A DNA stretch of 55,018 nt from an uncultured Alphaproteobacteria bacterium (lineage in GTDB: Bacteria > Pseudomonadota > Alphaproteobacteria > Methylaequorales > Methylaequoraceae). Under the pieces are notes generated by a model that saw only the letters and a program-made list of their open reading frames with translations, did not search any database and was not told the DNA's origin. Each line of letters starts with the position of its first letter. Position 1 is the first letter of the stretch. Where the stretch lies: contig CACCPY010000010.1 of the NCBI GenBank assembly GCA_902547955.1, positions 1 through 55,018 on the forward strand, given 5' to 3'. The translations under genes and the position numbers were made by a program. This document shows positions 16,866-26,193 of this stretch, one piece after another.

Positions 16866-17685
16866 TATTTTAATTACAGGTTTTCCGAATGTTGGTAAAT
16901 CATCTTTAATTAATTTTTTATTAAAAAGGAAAATTTCAATAGTTTCTAGTAAAGTCCAAACTACAAATGAAAATATTCAAGCGGTTTTGAATCATAATGA
17001 TTGCCAAATGATTTTCGTTGATACCCCTGGAATAATTAATAAAAAAAAATTTTACAGTAAAAAACTTTCCAGAGAAATTTTCAAAAATACTGAACAAATA
17101 GACATTAATTTATTTGTTTATGATGTGACTAAAAAACTAACAACATTAAAGCTAAATAAAATAAATGAAACTATTTCAACTTTTAAAAAAAATTATCTTA
17201 TTTTGAATAAAATTGATTTGGTAAAAAATGATCATTTACTTCAACAAATTGAACAACTAAACAAGAAAATATGTTTTACTGAAACGTTTCCTGTGTCAGT
17301 AAAAAAAAAAATTGGTATTGAAAATTTATTAAAAATGATATCGAAAATATCACCGTATAGAGATTGGAAATTTAATAATAATAATAAAGATATAATAAAT
17401 AAAGATTTGAATTTTATATTATCGGAAATCACTAGAGAAAAAATTTTTAATTTACTAAACAAAGAACTTCCATACGTTATAAAAATAAAATCTTTGTTCA
17501 AAAAAGAAAAAAATATGATTGTTGTAGAACAAAGAATAATTGTTGAGAAGGAATCTCAAAAAGCAATTATTATTGGTCAAGGCGGTAGTAAGATTAAAGA
17601 TATAGGAAGCAGATCAAGGGTTGATATGGAAAAAGTTTTTAAAAAAAAAGTTTTTTTAGAATTAAGGGTTTTAAAAAATCAATGA
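16843..17685 (+). CDS. era: GTPase Era
   Basis: A 280-residue GTPase that assists maturation of the 30S ribosomal subunit. G1 is GFPNVGKSS, G3 is DTPG and G4 is NKID, followed by a C-terminal KH domain with the IIIGQGGSKIKDIG motif. The start is a GTG inside rnc; the protein then opens directly into the first strand of the G domain. RecO begins 1 base after its stop. Confidence 0.92.
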   Translation: MKKKKSSNILITGFPNVGKSSLINFLLKRKISIVSSKVQTTNENIQAVLNHNDCQMIFVDTPGIINKKKFYSKKLSREIFKNTEQIDINLFVYDVTKKLTTLKLNKINETISTFKKNYLILNKIDLVKNDHLLQQIEQLNKKICFTETFPVSVKKKIGIENLLKMISKISPYRDWKFNNNNKDIINKDLNFILSEITREKIFNLLNKELPYVIKIKSLFKKEKNMIVVEQRIIVEKESQKAIIIGQGGSKIKDIGSRSRVDMEKVFKKKVFLELRVLKNQ

Positions 17686-17686
17686 C

Positions 17687-18397
17687 ATGAAAGTAATTGA
17701 TGATGGATTTTATTTAGGTTCAAAAAAGTATGGAGAAAGCTCTTTCATCTCTTTTATACTTTCAAGAAAAAATGGACTCATTAAAGGCTTTACAAGATTG
17801 AGTAAAAAAGAGAGAAACAACTTTTCTATACTTGATAAAGTGACTTTTGCGTGGAATTCAAAAAATACAGATAGCTTAGGTTATCTGAAAATGAATTTAC
17901 ATGAAATTTCAAAAAAAAATGAGGGCTCCTTTATATTTGAATTAATTAAAGCGTCAACCTCTGAACTTTGTCTGAAATGTCTTCCATTTTGGCAAAAAAA
18001 TATTGAAATTTTCAACGATATTGAAATACTTTTTGATCTAAAAAAAATTCAACATCAAGATATTTTAGTAAGATATGTTTGGTGGGAAATTTTATTCTTA
18101 AAAAATCTTGGCTATGGTCTAAACTTAGATAATTGTGTAGTCTCTGGTACTACGCAAGATATTTGTTTTATTTCTCCAAAAACTGGTAATGCAGTTTCAT
18201 TTAAAGTTGGAAAAAAATATGAGAAAAAACTGTTTAAAATACCTAATTGTTTCAAAACAGTAAATAAAAAAGTTGATCTAAATGACTGTATTGAAGGTTT
18301 AAATATAACTGGTTTTTTTTTAAAAAAGAATTTTGAAAAAAAATACTCTAATTTTATTTTTAGAAATGAATTAATTAAAAAGTTAAAAAAAGTTTAA
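17687..18397 (+). CDS. recO: DNA repair protein RecO
   Basis: A 236-residue recombination mediator that works with RecR to load RecA on gapped DNA. The N-terminal OB-like part (DDGFYLGSKKYGESSFI, then KGFTRLSKKERN) and the helical C-terminal part are recognisable, though it is diverged and lysine-rich. Its position right after era is the usual one. Its stop codon interlocks with that of the convergent bpt gene (TTAA at 18394-18397). Confidence 0.85.
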   Translation: MKVIDDGFYLGSKKYGESSFISFILSRKNGLIKGFTRLSKKERNNFSILDKVTFAWNSKNTDSLGYLKMNLHEISKKNEGSFIFELIKASTSELCLKCLPFWQKNIEIFNDIEILFDLKKIQHQDILVRYVWWEILFLKNLGYGLNLDNCVVSGTTQDICFISPKTGNAVSFKVGKKYEKKLFKIPNCFKTVNKKVDLNDCIEGLNITGFFLKKNFEKKYSNFIFRNELIKKLKKV

Positions 18398-19113
18398 CTT
18401 TTTTCAGTCCAAACTCCATGTGTAAAAAGTTCAACATTATTGAATAGTATTTTGTATTTCATTTTATTACAGTCTTTAACCCAATAGCCTAAATAGAGAT
18501 ATGGTACGTTTTTTTTTTTTAATTTAAGAACCGTCTGTATAATTAAATTTTTTCCAAGTCCTCTTTCAGACAGTTTTGCATCAAAGAAACTATATACTGC
18601 AGAATATCCATTATCTAATATATCTAGAAGTATTGATCCAAATAAGTTATTAGATTTATCGATTAAATCTAATATTTCCGTTTTATTTCTTTGATTATAA
18701 AAAAAGGAACTAAATTCTTCTGAAGTCATTTCACCCATTTTGCTCTCTTTATGTCTCTTAATACAATATTCTGTAAAAAGTTTGTATCTCTTATCCTTCA
18801 TCGAATTAGAAGCCTTTATTAATCTAAGGTCTTGATTAAGTTTTAAGTTCCTTTTGTTACTTTTTGAAAGAGTAAATTTATTTATATTTATTCTAGAGGA
18901 TATACAAAGATTACAACTTTCACATATGGGTACATACATGTGATCAAAGCTTCTTCTAAACCCATTTTCTGTTAAATCAGAAATCAGTGAATTGTTTTTA
19001 TTTGAATTAAGTAGATTTACATATAATCTTTTTTCTTTTCTTCCATAAAGATAAGAGCAATCGAACTCTAGTGTTCTTCTGAAAATAAGTTTCTTATTTT
19101 TTAAAAAATCCAT
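18394..19113 (-). CDS. bpt: Aspartate/glutamate leucyltransferase (N-end rule)
   Basis: A 239-residue protein of the arginyl/leucyl-tRNA-protein transferase family. It attaches leucine to proteins beginning with Asp or Glu, marking them for ClpAP/ClpS degradation. Motifs seen are the N-terminal CSYL, GFRRSFDHMYVP followed by CESCNLCISSRI, then YSAVYSFFDAK and YLYLGYWVKDCNKMKYK. A 12-base poly-A tract lies within the coding sequence (18509-18520) at a lysine run before NVPYL. It ends against recO with an interlocked stop and lies 1 base downstream of the glycerate kinase gene. Confidence 0.88.
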   Translation of the reverse strand: MDFLKNKKLIFRRTLEFDCSYLYGRKEKRLYVNLLNSNKNNSLISDLTENGFRRSFDHMYVPICESCNLCISSRININKFTLSKSNKRNLKLNQDLRLIKASNSMKDKRYKLFTEYCIKRHKESKMGEMTSEEFSSFFYNQRNKTEILDLIDKSNNLFGSILLDILDNGYSAVYSFFDAKLSERGLGKNLIIQTVLKLKKKNVPYLYLGYWVKDCNKMKYKILFNNVELFTHGVWTEKS

Positions 19114-19114
19114 T

Positions 19115-20482
19115 CTAGAATAAATAAATTAATTGCACATCAGCAACATTAGTGTTTGTTCCATCTATTATTACAAGTGAATTTATTTTTTTCAATACTT
19201 GGTAAGAGTTATTATTCAATAACTCTTTTTTTAAATTAACCTTTTTGTTTTTAATCTTTTCAAGTGAACCTTGATTTAAAATACCTCCTGCTGCATTAGT
19301 CGGACCGTCTCGTCCATCTGTACCTGCAGATAATATTATAAAACTTTTGGATGGATTGATTTTTTTCATCTCAATTGCAAAATATAAAGCGAATTCTTGG
19401 TTTCTCCCACCTTTCCCTTTTCCATTAACCTTTACAGTGGTTTCTCCGCCAGAAATTAATAAAACGGGTGTTTTATATCTAATTTTTTTTATATTATTTG
19501 AGAATTTTTTTGATATTTTCTTTACATCTCCATCTATATTTTTAAACCAAATCTTTGAATTAATATTATATTTTTTGCAAAGATTTTTCATATTATTAAG
19601 ACATAGATTATTACTTCCGATGAGTGTATTGTTTGTTTTTTTAAAAATTTGATTATTTTTTTTTGGGGTTTCGAGTTCCTTTTTTTTTTCTCCATTATTA
19701 ATGTGATTTTTTATATTTTTTGGAATCTTGGTCCATATTTTGTATTTGTTTAATATTTTTTTTACATCTTTAAAGGTTGAATTATCATAAGTTGTCATAC
19801 CGCTAGCAATTGAACTTAAATCATCACCAATTACATCAGATAAAATAAAACTATGAACGTACGCAGGGTTACAGATTTTTACAAGATTACCCCCTTTTAA
19901 TTTCGATAAATGTTTTCTAACTATATTAATTTCTTTTATATTTGCTCCTGATTCCAATAGAATCCTATTTATAATTATTTTTTCCTCTAAGCTTATTCCA
20001 TCTACGGGATATGGTGCTAGAGCAGATCCACCTCCTGAAATAAAGATAAGCACAAGATCATTTTTTTCTAATTTACCTAAATAATTTTCAAGAAATATTG
20101 ACGCATCAAGACCATTTCTATTTGGAATAGGGTGTCCAGAACTAAAACACTTAAATCCCTTAACTTTTGAAAAATTTTCTTTATTAACTATCAGAATTCC
20201 TTTTTCGATTTTAAAATTAGATACTTTAAAAATTTTTTTAATTTTCTTTGCCATATCAACAGAGGCTTTTCCAATACATACTGGAAAAACTCTATTTATT
20301 TTTGAATATATTTTTTGTTTTGAACCTTCTGTAACTATTATTTTTTTACTTTTAACCTTTATAAAGTTATCTAGTATATTGTTTGGTTGTACACTAGAAA
20401 CACCATGTTTAAAGATTTCAAGTAATTGTTCAGAAACTGACATTTTGCAGAAGTCAGTCTTATTTGAAACATTATTATACAA
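19115..20482 (-). CDS. Glycerate 2-kinase (MOFRL/DUF4147 family)
   Basis: A 455-residue type-II glycerate kinase, which converts D-glycerate to 2-phosphoglycerate. The N-terminal DUF4147 domain includes the SGGGSALAPYPVDGI loop and the SDVIGDDLSSIASG motif. The C-terminal MOFRL domain includes LISGGETTVKVNGKGKGGRNQE and LSAGTDGRDGPTNAAGG, which form the active site. It overlaps the hydroxypyruvate reductase gene by 8 bases, so it very likely takes the glycerate that enzyme makes and returns it to lower glycolysis. Confidence 0.88.
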   Translation of the reverse strand: MYNNVSNKTDFCKMSVSEQLLEIFKHGVSSVQPNNILDNFIKVKSKKIIVTEGSKQKIYSKINRVFPVCIGKASVDMAKKIKKIFKVSNFKIEKGILIVNKENFSKVKGFKCFSSGHPIPNRNGLDASIFLENYLGKLEKNDLVLIFISGGGSALAPYPVDGISLEEKIIINRILLESGANIKEINIVRKHLSKLKGGNLVKICNPAYVHSFILSDVIGDDLSSIASGMTTYDNSTFKDVKKILNKYKIWTKIPKNIKNHINNGEKKKELETPKKNNQIFKKTNNTLIGSNNLCLNNMKNLCKKYNINSKIWFKNIDGDVKKISKKFSNNIKKIRYKTPVLLISGGETTVKVNGKGKGGRNQEFALYFAIEMKKINPSKSFIILSAGTDGRDGPTNAAGGILNQGSLEKIKNKKVNLKKELLNNNSYQVLKKINSLVIIDGTNTNVADVQLIYLF

Positions 20483-21449
20483 CTCTGTCTATTGGTTCCT
20501 TATTGTTAAAGAATGCTTGAATATTTTCAAATACTCTCATCCCCATAGCTTCTCTTGTCTCGATGGTTGCGCTACCAAGATGGGGAAGCAGGAATACATT
20601 TTTTAGTTGTACTAAGTTTTTATGAACCGACGGTTCTTTTTCGTAAACATCTAAACCAGCACCCATTATCATTTCTTCTTTTAACGCTTCAACTAAATCA
20701 TTTTCATTCACGATATCGCCTCTTGCGGTGTTAATTAAATAAGCGGACTTTTTCATTTTAGAAATTGTCTCTTTGTTTATTAACCCTTTTGTTTCTTTAG
20801 TTGATGGACAATGTAGAGAAACGAAATCGGCTTGAGATAAAACTTCATCAATAGAATTTAACTTAGTTGCTTGAAATTTTTTCACGACTTCGTCATTATC
20901 AAAGTAGGGATCAAAAAAAATTATTTTCATATTAAATCCAAAGTGAGATTTATGTGCCATAGCTTGGGCTATCCTCCCCATGCCAATTAAACCAAGAGTT
21001 TTGCCAGTAACTTTGGTTCCCATCATGTGTGTTGGTCTCCATCCAGTCCATTCCTTTTTTCTAACATGAAATTCACCCTCTGAGCCGCGTCTTGCCACTC
21101 CCAACATTAAAAGCATTGCAATGTCGGCAGTACAATCTGTAAGAACTTCAGGTGTATTAGTGACAACGATGCTGTTCCTTTTGGCAGAATCAATGTCTAT
21201 ATTGTTAAACCCAACACCAAAATTTCCAATAATTTTCACTTTTTTGTTTGACGTTGAAATTATCTTATCTGTAATAGGATCTGTAACCGTAGGTAGAAGT
21301 GCGTCGTAAGATTTCATTCCCTCAACAAGTTCGGCTTCAGATAGCGGTCTGTCTTCAACATTTAATGTTGTATCAAATGTTGTAAGTAATTTCTCTTCAA
21401 CTTTTTTAGGCCACTTCCTTGTTACTAATATTTTGAACTTTTCCGTCAT
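20475..21449 (-). CDS. Glyoxylate/hydroxypyruvate reductase (D-2-hydroxyacid dehydrogenase)
   Basis: A 324-residue NAD(P)-dependent D-2-hydroxyacid dehydrogenase. The nucleotide-binding motif is GLIGMGRIAQAMA, and the catalytic Arg, Glu and His are in NTARGDIV, GLDVYEKEP and LPHLGSAT. N-terminal GNFGVGFNNIDI is typical of the GyaR/GRHPR group. Its place between a serine-glyoxylate aminotransferase and a glycerate kinase supports reduction of hydroxypyruvate to D-glycerate. It overlaps the aminotransferase gene by 44 bases, but its first strand (KILVTRKWP) starts right after the ATG, so the start is sound. Confidence 0.87.
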   Translation of the reverse strand: MTEKFKILVTRKWPKKVEEKLLTTFDTTLNVEDRPLSEAELVEGMKSYDALLPTVTDPITDKIISTSNKKVKIIGNFGVGFNNIDIDSAKRNSIVVTNTPEVLTDCTADIAMLLMLGVARRGSEGEFHVRKKEWTGWRPTHMMGTKVTGKTLGLIGMGRIAQAMAHKSHFGFNMKIIFFDPYFDNDEVVKKFQATKLNSIDEVLSQADFVSLHCPSTKETKGLINKETISKMKKSAYLINTARGDIVNENDLVEALKEEMIMGAGLDVYEKEPSVHKNLVQLKNVFLLPHLGSATIETREAMGMRVFENIQAFFNNKEPIDRVV

Positions 21450-22632
21450 CTTCTAAGGCCTTTCTCCAATATTCAGAAGCAGCAGCAACACCACTTCCAG
21501 GTTTTACATTTATACCTGAATCAATCATTGCCATTTCAGCTCCATTGATGAATGCTGAAGCTTGGAGTTCGTTAAGATCTCCTAAATGACCTATCCTAAA
21601 GACTTTTCCAGCAACTTCAGTTAGGCCAGCACCAAGAGAAAGATGATATTTCTTAAAAGCAGTTGCGAGTACTTCTTTAGCATCTTTACCCTCTGGTACA
21701 ACTATTGCGGACACTGTATCGGAATACCAATACGGATCTTTAGCACACAACTTTAATTCCCAACCATCTAAAATGGCTCTTCTTACACCTTCGGCAATTC
21801 TGTGATGTCTTTTAAAAACATTTTCAAGACCTTCCTCAAAAATCATATTACATGATTCCTGTAATGCTCTTAGCATTGGGATTTGAGGGGTGTAGGGGAA
21901 ATAACCGTCTTTGTTTGTAGCTATTTGATCTTCCCAAGAATAATAGCATCTTTTAAGTTCAGCTGTTTTATGAGCTTCAAGAGCCTTTTCGCTTACACAC
22001 ATTATTGCCATCCCGGATGGTAACATAAAACCTTTCTGAGATCCCGATATTGCACAATCAACTTTCCATTCATCCATTCTAAAATCAATTGAAGCAATAG
22101 AACTAACACCGTCAACGAATAAAAGTGCAGGGTGATTTGCAGCATCCATTGCTTTTCTAACGTCTTCTACGTGTGATGTCACTCCAGTTGCAGTTTCATT
22201 TTGTGTTACACAAACTACTTTAATTTTGTGATCAGTATCAGCTTTGAGAGTTTTCTCCACTTCCTCTGGTGGTGTTCCTGTCCCCCATTCTCTCTCGACT
22301 AGTTGCGTATCCAACCCCAGTCTTTTAAACATATCTGCCCACAAATGACTAAATTGCCCATATCTGTAAATTAAAACTTTTTCGCCTGGAGACATAGTAT
22401 TAATGATCGCAGACTCCCAAGCACCTGTGCCTGAACCTGGAAAAAGAAATACAGTGCCTTTTTCAGATTTAAAAACCTTTTTTACATCTTTGTAAAGAGG
22501 GATTGTGAGGTTTGGTATTTCTGGGTTCCTTTGATCTTCTGACGAGATGTGCATAGCATTTAAAATTCTTTCCGGTATATTAGTTGGACCGGGAATTGCT
22601 ATGTGAAATCTACCTGGGTGTGTTCTTGACAT
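21406..22632 (-). CDS. sgaA: Serine-glyoxylate aminotransferase
   Basis: A 408-residue PLP-dependent class V aminotransferase of the AGXT/SGAT group. The start HPGRFHIAIPGPTNIPERIL is typical, as are FPGSGTGAWE, FVDGVSSIAS and the PLP lysine in SGSQKGFMLPSG. The predicted reaction is L-serine + glyoxylate to hydroxypyruvate + glycine. An AGGAG ribosome site lies 8 bases before the ATG. It is the first gene of a three-gene route from serine and glyoxylate to 2-phosphoglycerate. No glycine riboswitch could be seen in the 77-base gap upstream. Confidence 0.88.
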   Translation of the reverse strand: MSRTHPGRFHIAIPGPTNIPERILNAMHISSEDQRNPEIPNLTIPLYKDVKKVFKSEKGTVFLFPGSGTGAWESAIINTMSPGEKVLIYRYGQFSHLWADMFKRLGLDTQLVEREWGTGTPPEEVEKTLKADTDHKIKVVCVTQNETATGVTSHVEDVRKAMDAANHPALLFVDGVSSIASIDFRMDEWKVDCAISGSQKGFMLPSGMAIMCVSEKALEAHKTAELKRCYYSWEDQIATNKDGYFPYTPQIPMLRALQESCNMIFEEGLENVFKRHHRIAEGVRRAILDGWELKLCAKDPYWYSDTVSAIVVPEGKDAKEVLATAFKKYHLSLGAGLTEVAGKVFRIGHLGDLNELQASAFINGAEMAMIDSGINVKPGSGVAAASEYWRKALEDDGKVQNISNKEVA

Positions 22633-22709
22633 TTTGTTCTCCTAATTTATGTAACGTTATCTTTTTTTTAATCCTATAATTTTTAAAAATCAAGTTCATT
22701 ATGATTTTA

Positions 22710-23711
22710 TTATTTTAACCACTTTGCAACTTCTTTAGCAAAATATGTAAAAATAATATCAGCTCCTGCTCTTTTAATACAATAGAGACTTTCAAGAACG
22801 ACATCTCTATGATTAAAGATTTGTTTATCCGATAAATATTTTATCATAGAATATTCTCCACTAACCTGATATGCAGCGATTGGACAAAAGGTGTTATTTT
22901 TTAATTCATTAATTATATCGAGATAATACATTGCAGGTTTGACCATAAGTATGTCAGCTCCTTCATGTTGATCTTCAAGTGACTCTTTGATTGCTTCCCT
23001 TTTATTTTTAAAATTAATTTGATAAGTATTTTTTGAAGAATCTCCTAAGTTGGTTTTACTTCCTAGCGCATCTCTAAAAGGTGAATAAAAATTTGAAGAA
23101 AATTTTGAGCTGTAAGATAAAATTACTGTGTCTTTAAAATTTTTTTTCTCTAAGGTTTCTCTTATTATTTTTACTCTCCCATCCATCATGTCGCTTGGTG
23201 CAACAATTTTACAACCATTCGTGGCAAAGAGTACAGCCATATTCGACAAAATTTCAATTGTCTGATCATTGTTTATAACCCCACTTTTGTCTACCACGCC
23301 ATCATGACCTTTTGTGGTATAAGCATCTAAAGCTAAATCACAGACTACAGAGATGTTGGGACATTTTTTTTGGATTTTCCGGAGTGATCTACAGACTAAA
23401 TTATCTTCATTTAAACTTTCAGAGGCTTGGTCGTCTTTTTTTTTTTCATTAATTTTTGGAAAAATAGCCACTGTTTTAATTCCTAAACTCTCTATTTCTT
23501 CTAATTCTATAATGAGTTCATCAATGCTAAATCTTTTCAAACCCGGCATATTGGAAATTTTTGTTTCATCATTGTCCTCTCTAAGAAAATAGGGCATTAC
23601 TAAATCCTTTACCGACAGATTCGTCTCACTAACCAAGTCACAGATATTTTTGTTATTTCTAAGCCTTCTGCCTCTATGAAAGGGAAATCCTCTAGAGTAA
23701 AAATGTTTCAT
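22710..23711 (-). CDS. hemB: Delta-aminolevulinic acid dehydratase (porphobilinogen synthase)
   Basis: A 333-residue enzyme that joins two 5-aminolevulinate molecules to porphobilinogen in heme synthesis. The two active-site lysines are in LSYSSKFSSNFYSPFRDA and ADILMVKPAMYYLD. The metal region reads DLALDAYTTKGHDG, with Asp where Zn-dependent enzymes carry Cys, so this is the Mg-type form seen in many alphaproteobacteria. Its ATG overlaps the stop of the upstream metY-like gene by one base (TAATG). An 11-base poly-A tract encodes lysines in NEKKKDD. Confidence 0.92.
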   Translation of the reverse strand: MKHFYSRGFPFHRGRRLRNNKNICDLVSETNLSVKDLVMPYFLREDNDETKISNMPGLKRFSIDELIIELEEIESLGIKTVAIFPKINEKKKDDQASESLNEDNLVCRSLRKIQKKCPNISVVCDLALDAYTTKGHDGVVDKSGVINNDQTIEILSNMAVLFATNGCKIVAPSDMMDGRVKIIRETLEKKNFKDTVILSYSSKFSSNFYSPFRDALGSKTNLGDSSKNTYQINFKNKREAIKESLEDQHEGADILMVKPAMYYLDIINELKNNTFCPIAAYQVSGEYSMIKYLSDKQIFNHRDVVLESLYCIKRAGADIIFTYFAKEVAKWLK

Positions 23712-24988
23712 TAAGAATTACTTAACGCTTGATCTAGATCTTCTAATATATCATCAATGTGCTCTATTCCAATCGACAACCTCACATAACCAGGCGTAAC
23801 TCCCGTAGAAAGTTGTTCTTTCTCAGAAAGTTGAGAGTGCGTGGTTGATGATGGATGAATTGCCAGTGACCTTGCATCACCGATGTTTGCAACATGGTAG
23901 AAAAGTTTAAGGTTATCTATAAATTTTTTTCCAGCTTCAACACCGTCTTTAAGTTCAAATCCTAACAAGGCTCCAAAACCGTTTTCCAAATATTTTTTTG
24001 CTCTGCTGAAATATTCTTCTTCCATTAAGCTCGGATATATAACTCTTGAAACTTTTTCATTTTTTTCTAAAAATTCAGCAACTTTTTTTGCATTTTCACA
24101 ATGTCTTTCCATTCTTAATGGAAGAGTTTCGAGACCTTGAATGAAAGTGAATGCATTAAAAGGGCTCATTGCCGAGCCTAAATCTCGAAGTAAAATTACC
24201 CTTGCTCTTAATATATATGCTATAGGACCGAGAGGTTTAGCTGCTTCAGTCCAAATAGCTCCATGATAACTCGCGTCTGGAGTATTTAACATTTTAAATC
24301 TATCACCTGCAGCAGCCCAATCAAAATTCCCACCATCGATTATTAAACCTCCGATTGATACCCCATGCCCGCCAATATATTTTGTTGTTGAGTATACAAC
24401 GATGTTAGCACCGTGTTGTATTGGCTTTGAGATATATGGAGCCGCAGTATTATCTACGATTAATGGTACATTGTGACTATTACCAATTTTAGCCACTTCC
24501 CCAATTGGAAAAACTTGAAGTTTTGGGTTTGGAAGTGTTTCAGCATATATACATCTTGTATTTTCATCTATAGCATTTTCAAATTCCTCTGGCTTTGCGG
24601 GATCAACAAATCGACATTCGATTCCCATTTCTTTGAAGGTATTAGAAAATAAATTCCATGTCCCACCATAAAGATCAGTTGAACTAACAAAATTGTCGCC
24701 TGCATGACATATGTTTTGAACAGCAATTGCAGATGCTGCTTGACCAGAGCTCAGAGCCATCGCTGCAGCCCCGCCTTCAAGCTTTGTCATTCTTTCTTCT
24801 AAAACAGAGCAGGTAGGGTTCATTATTCGTGTATATATATTACCTAACTCTTGTAAAGAAAATAGCTTTGAAGCATGTTCAGTACTATCAAATTGATAGG
24901 AAGTAGTTTGGTAAATTGGAACTGCTACTGAGGTTGTAGAGTCGTCTCTTCTGTGTCCTGCATGCAGAACTATTGTTTCGTCTTTCAT
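23711..24988 (-). CDS. metY: O-acetylhomoserine (thiol)-lyase, MetY-like
   Basis: A 425-residue Cys/Met-metabolism PLP enzyme. The N-terminus reads ETIVLHAGHRRDDSTTSVAVPIYQ (20 of these residues are the family hallmark), with NPTCSVLEERMTKLEGG and the PLP lysine in VVYSTTKYIGGHG. Length and motifs favour the O-acetylhomoserine sulfhydrylase (MetY) branch over the shorter MetB/MetC group. It would make homocysteine directly from sulfide or methanethiol. hemB follows with a one-base overlap. It is divergent from bioF; no SAM riboswitch was recognised in the 67-base gap. Confidence 0.85.
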   Translation of the reverse strand: MKDETIVLHAGHRRDDSTTSVAVPIYQTTSYQFDSTEHASKLFSLQELGNIYTRIMNPTCSVLEERMTKLEGGAAAMALSSGQAASAIAVQNICHAGDNFVSSTDLYGGTWNLFSNTFKEMGIECRFVDPAKPEEFENAIDENTRCIYAETLPNPKLQVFPIGEVAKIGNSHNVPLIVDNTAAPYISKPIQHGANIVVYSTTKYIGGHGVSIGGLIIDGGNFDWAAAGDRFKMLNTPDASYHGAIWTEAAKPLGPIAYILRARVILLRDLGSAMSPFNAFTFIQGLETLPLRMERHCENAKKVAEFLEKNEKVSRVIYPSLMEEEYFSRAKKYLENGFGALLGFELKDGVEAGKKFIDNLKLFYHVANIGDARSLAIHPSSTTHSQLSEKEQLSTGVTPGYVRLSIGIEHIDDILEDLDQALSNS

Positions 24989-25055
24989 TAATTTCCTATA
25001 AGTTTTATTTTAATATTTACTTTAAACTCTGAAAAACTTAATTTCAAATATAAAA

Positions 25056-26192
25056 ATGAAAAGAAGCCTTGAAAATATTTCATATGAAAACAGAACAGTC
25101 AAAAAAAATTTTGACATAATATTAATTTCAGGAAAAAAACTTTTTAATTTTTCAAGTAATGATTATTTAAGTTTGTCTAAAAATACAAAAATAATAAATG
25201 AATCAAAAAAATGGTCAGAAATTTATGGATCAAGCTTATCATCCTCAAGATTTGTTTCAGGAAATTTAGATAAAATTTCTGTCATCGAATCAAAACTTAG
25301 TGAATTTACAGGTAAAGAAAAATCATTGATTTTTTCTGGAGGGTTTCTTATGAATTCAACACTAATTCCTACTTTGACGGGTAACACTCTAGGGCAAAGA
25401 AATAAAGTAGAAATTTTTTCTGATAAACTTAATCATGCCAGCATTAATTATGGTTGTTATTTAACAAGGCAGAGAGTTTTTAGATATAATCATTTAGATT
25501 TAAATCATCTTGAGTACCTTCTAAAAAAGAGTGATAAAAAAACTCCAAAATTTATCATAAGTGAAACATTATTTAGTATGGATGGAGATTTAGCAAATGT
25601 AAAAGAATTAAGGGTAATAGCAAAAAAATATGATGCTGTTTTATATTTAGATGAAGCCCATTCTATTGGAATTTACGGCAAAGACGGATCTGGTTGTGCA
25701 TTTGGTAAAAAGTACGAAAAAGAAATTGTTGTTGGTACATTTGGAAAAAGTTTTGGAAGTTTTGGATCCTTTGTGTCAACATCAGAAGATTATGCAAAAA
25801 AAATTATAAATTTTTGTGGTGGATTAATTTATACAACTGCTCTACCACCATCAGTCTATGCGTCAATTCATGCAGCGCTTAAAATAGTTCCTAAACTAAA
25901 TAAAGAAAGAAAAAATCTTTTAGAAAACTCAAAATTTCTTAGAACAAAATTAAATAAGCTAAATATTGATACTGGAAACTCACAGTCACATATAATTCCG
26001 ATCATTTTAAAAGATGAAAAAAAGTGTTTAAAATTAAAAAAAAAACTAGAACATAAAGGTTTCTTTTTGAAAATAATCAAGTCTCCAACAGTTTTGAAGG
26101 GTACAGAAAGAATTAGATTATCGTTAACCTCTTCGATGAAAAAAAAATCATTGAGTGATTTTTGTGAATCAATGAAAAATATTTTGACTTAA
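25056..26192 (+). CDS. bioF: 8-amino-7-oxononanoate synthase
   Basis: A 378-residue PLP enzyme that condenses pimeloyl-ACP/CoA with alanine in biotin synthesis. Recognisable parts are FSSNDYLSLS, GSSLSSSRFVSGN, YLDEAHSIGIYG and the PLP lysine in GTFGKSFGSFG. It is the first of five biotin genes packed on the plus strand, with the esterase-like gene starting 1 base after its stop. Confidence 0.9.
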   Translation: MKRSLENISYENRTVKKNFDIILISGKKLFNFSSNDYLSLSKNTKIINESKKWSEIYGSSLSSSRFVSGNLDKISVIESKLSEFTGKEKSLIFSGGFLMNSTLIPTLTGNTLGQRNKVEIFSDKLNHASINYGCYLTRQRVFRYNHLDLNHLEYLLKKSDKKTPKFIISETLFSMDGDLANVKELRVIAKKYDAVLYLDEAHSIGIYGKDGSGCAFGKKYEKEIVVGTFGKSFGSFGSFVSTSEDYAKKIINFCGGLIYTTALPPSVYASIHAALKIVPKLNKERKNLLENSKFLRTKLNKLNIDTGNSQSHIIPIILKDEKKCLKLKKKLEHKGFFLKIIKSPTVLKGTERIRLSLTSSMKKKSLSDFCESMKNILT

Positions 26193-26193
26193 G

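Noticed and set aside
19347-19652. 101-codon plus-strand open frame inside the glycerate kinase gene
   Set aside because: It is antisense to the MOFRL domain coding region and shows no family features.
22633-22709. Possible glycine riboswitch before sgaA (and in the 11 bases before glyA)
   Set aside because: The gaps are too short for a glycine aptamer, and no conserved aptamer core is visible.
24989-25055. Possible SAM riboswitch upstream of metY
   Set aside because: SAR11-type bacteria often carry SAM riboswitches before methionine genes, but the 67-base gap is plain AT-rich sequence and I could not see the conserved pseudoknot elements. A covariance-model search would be decisive.
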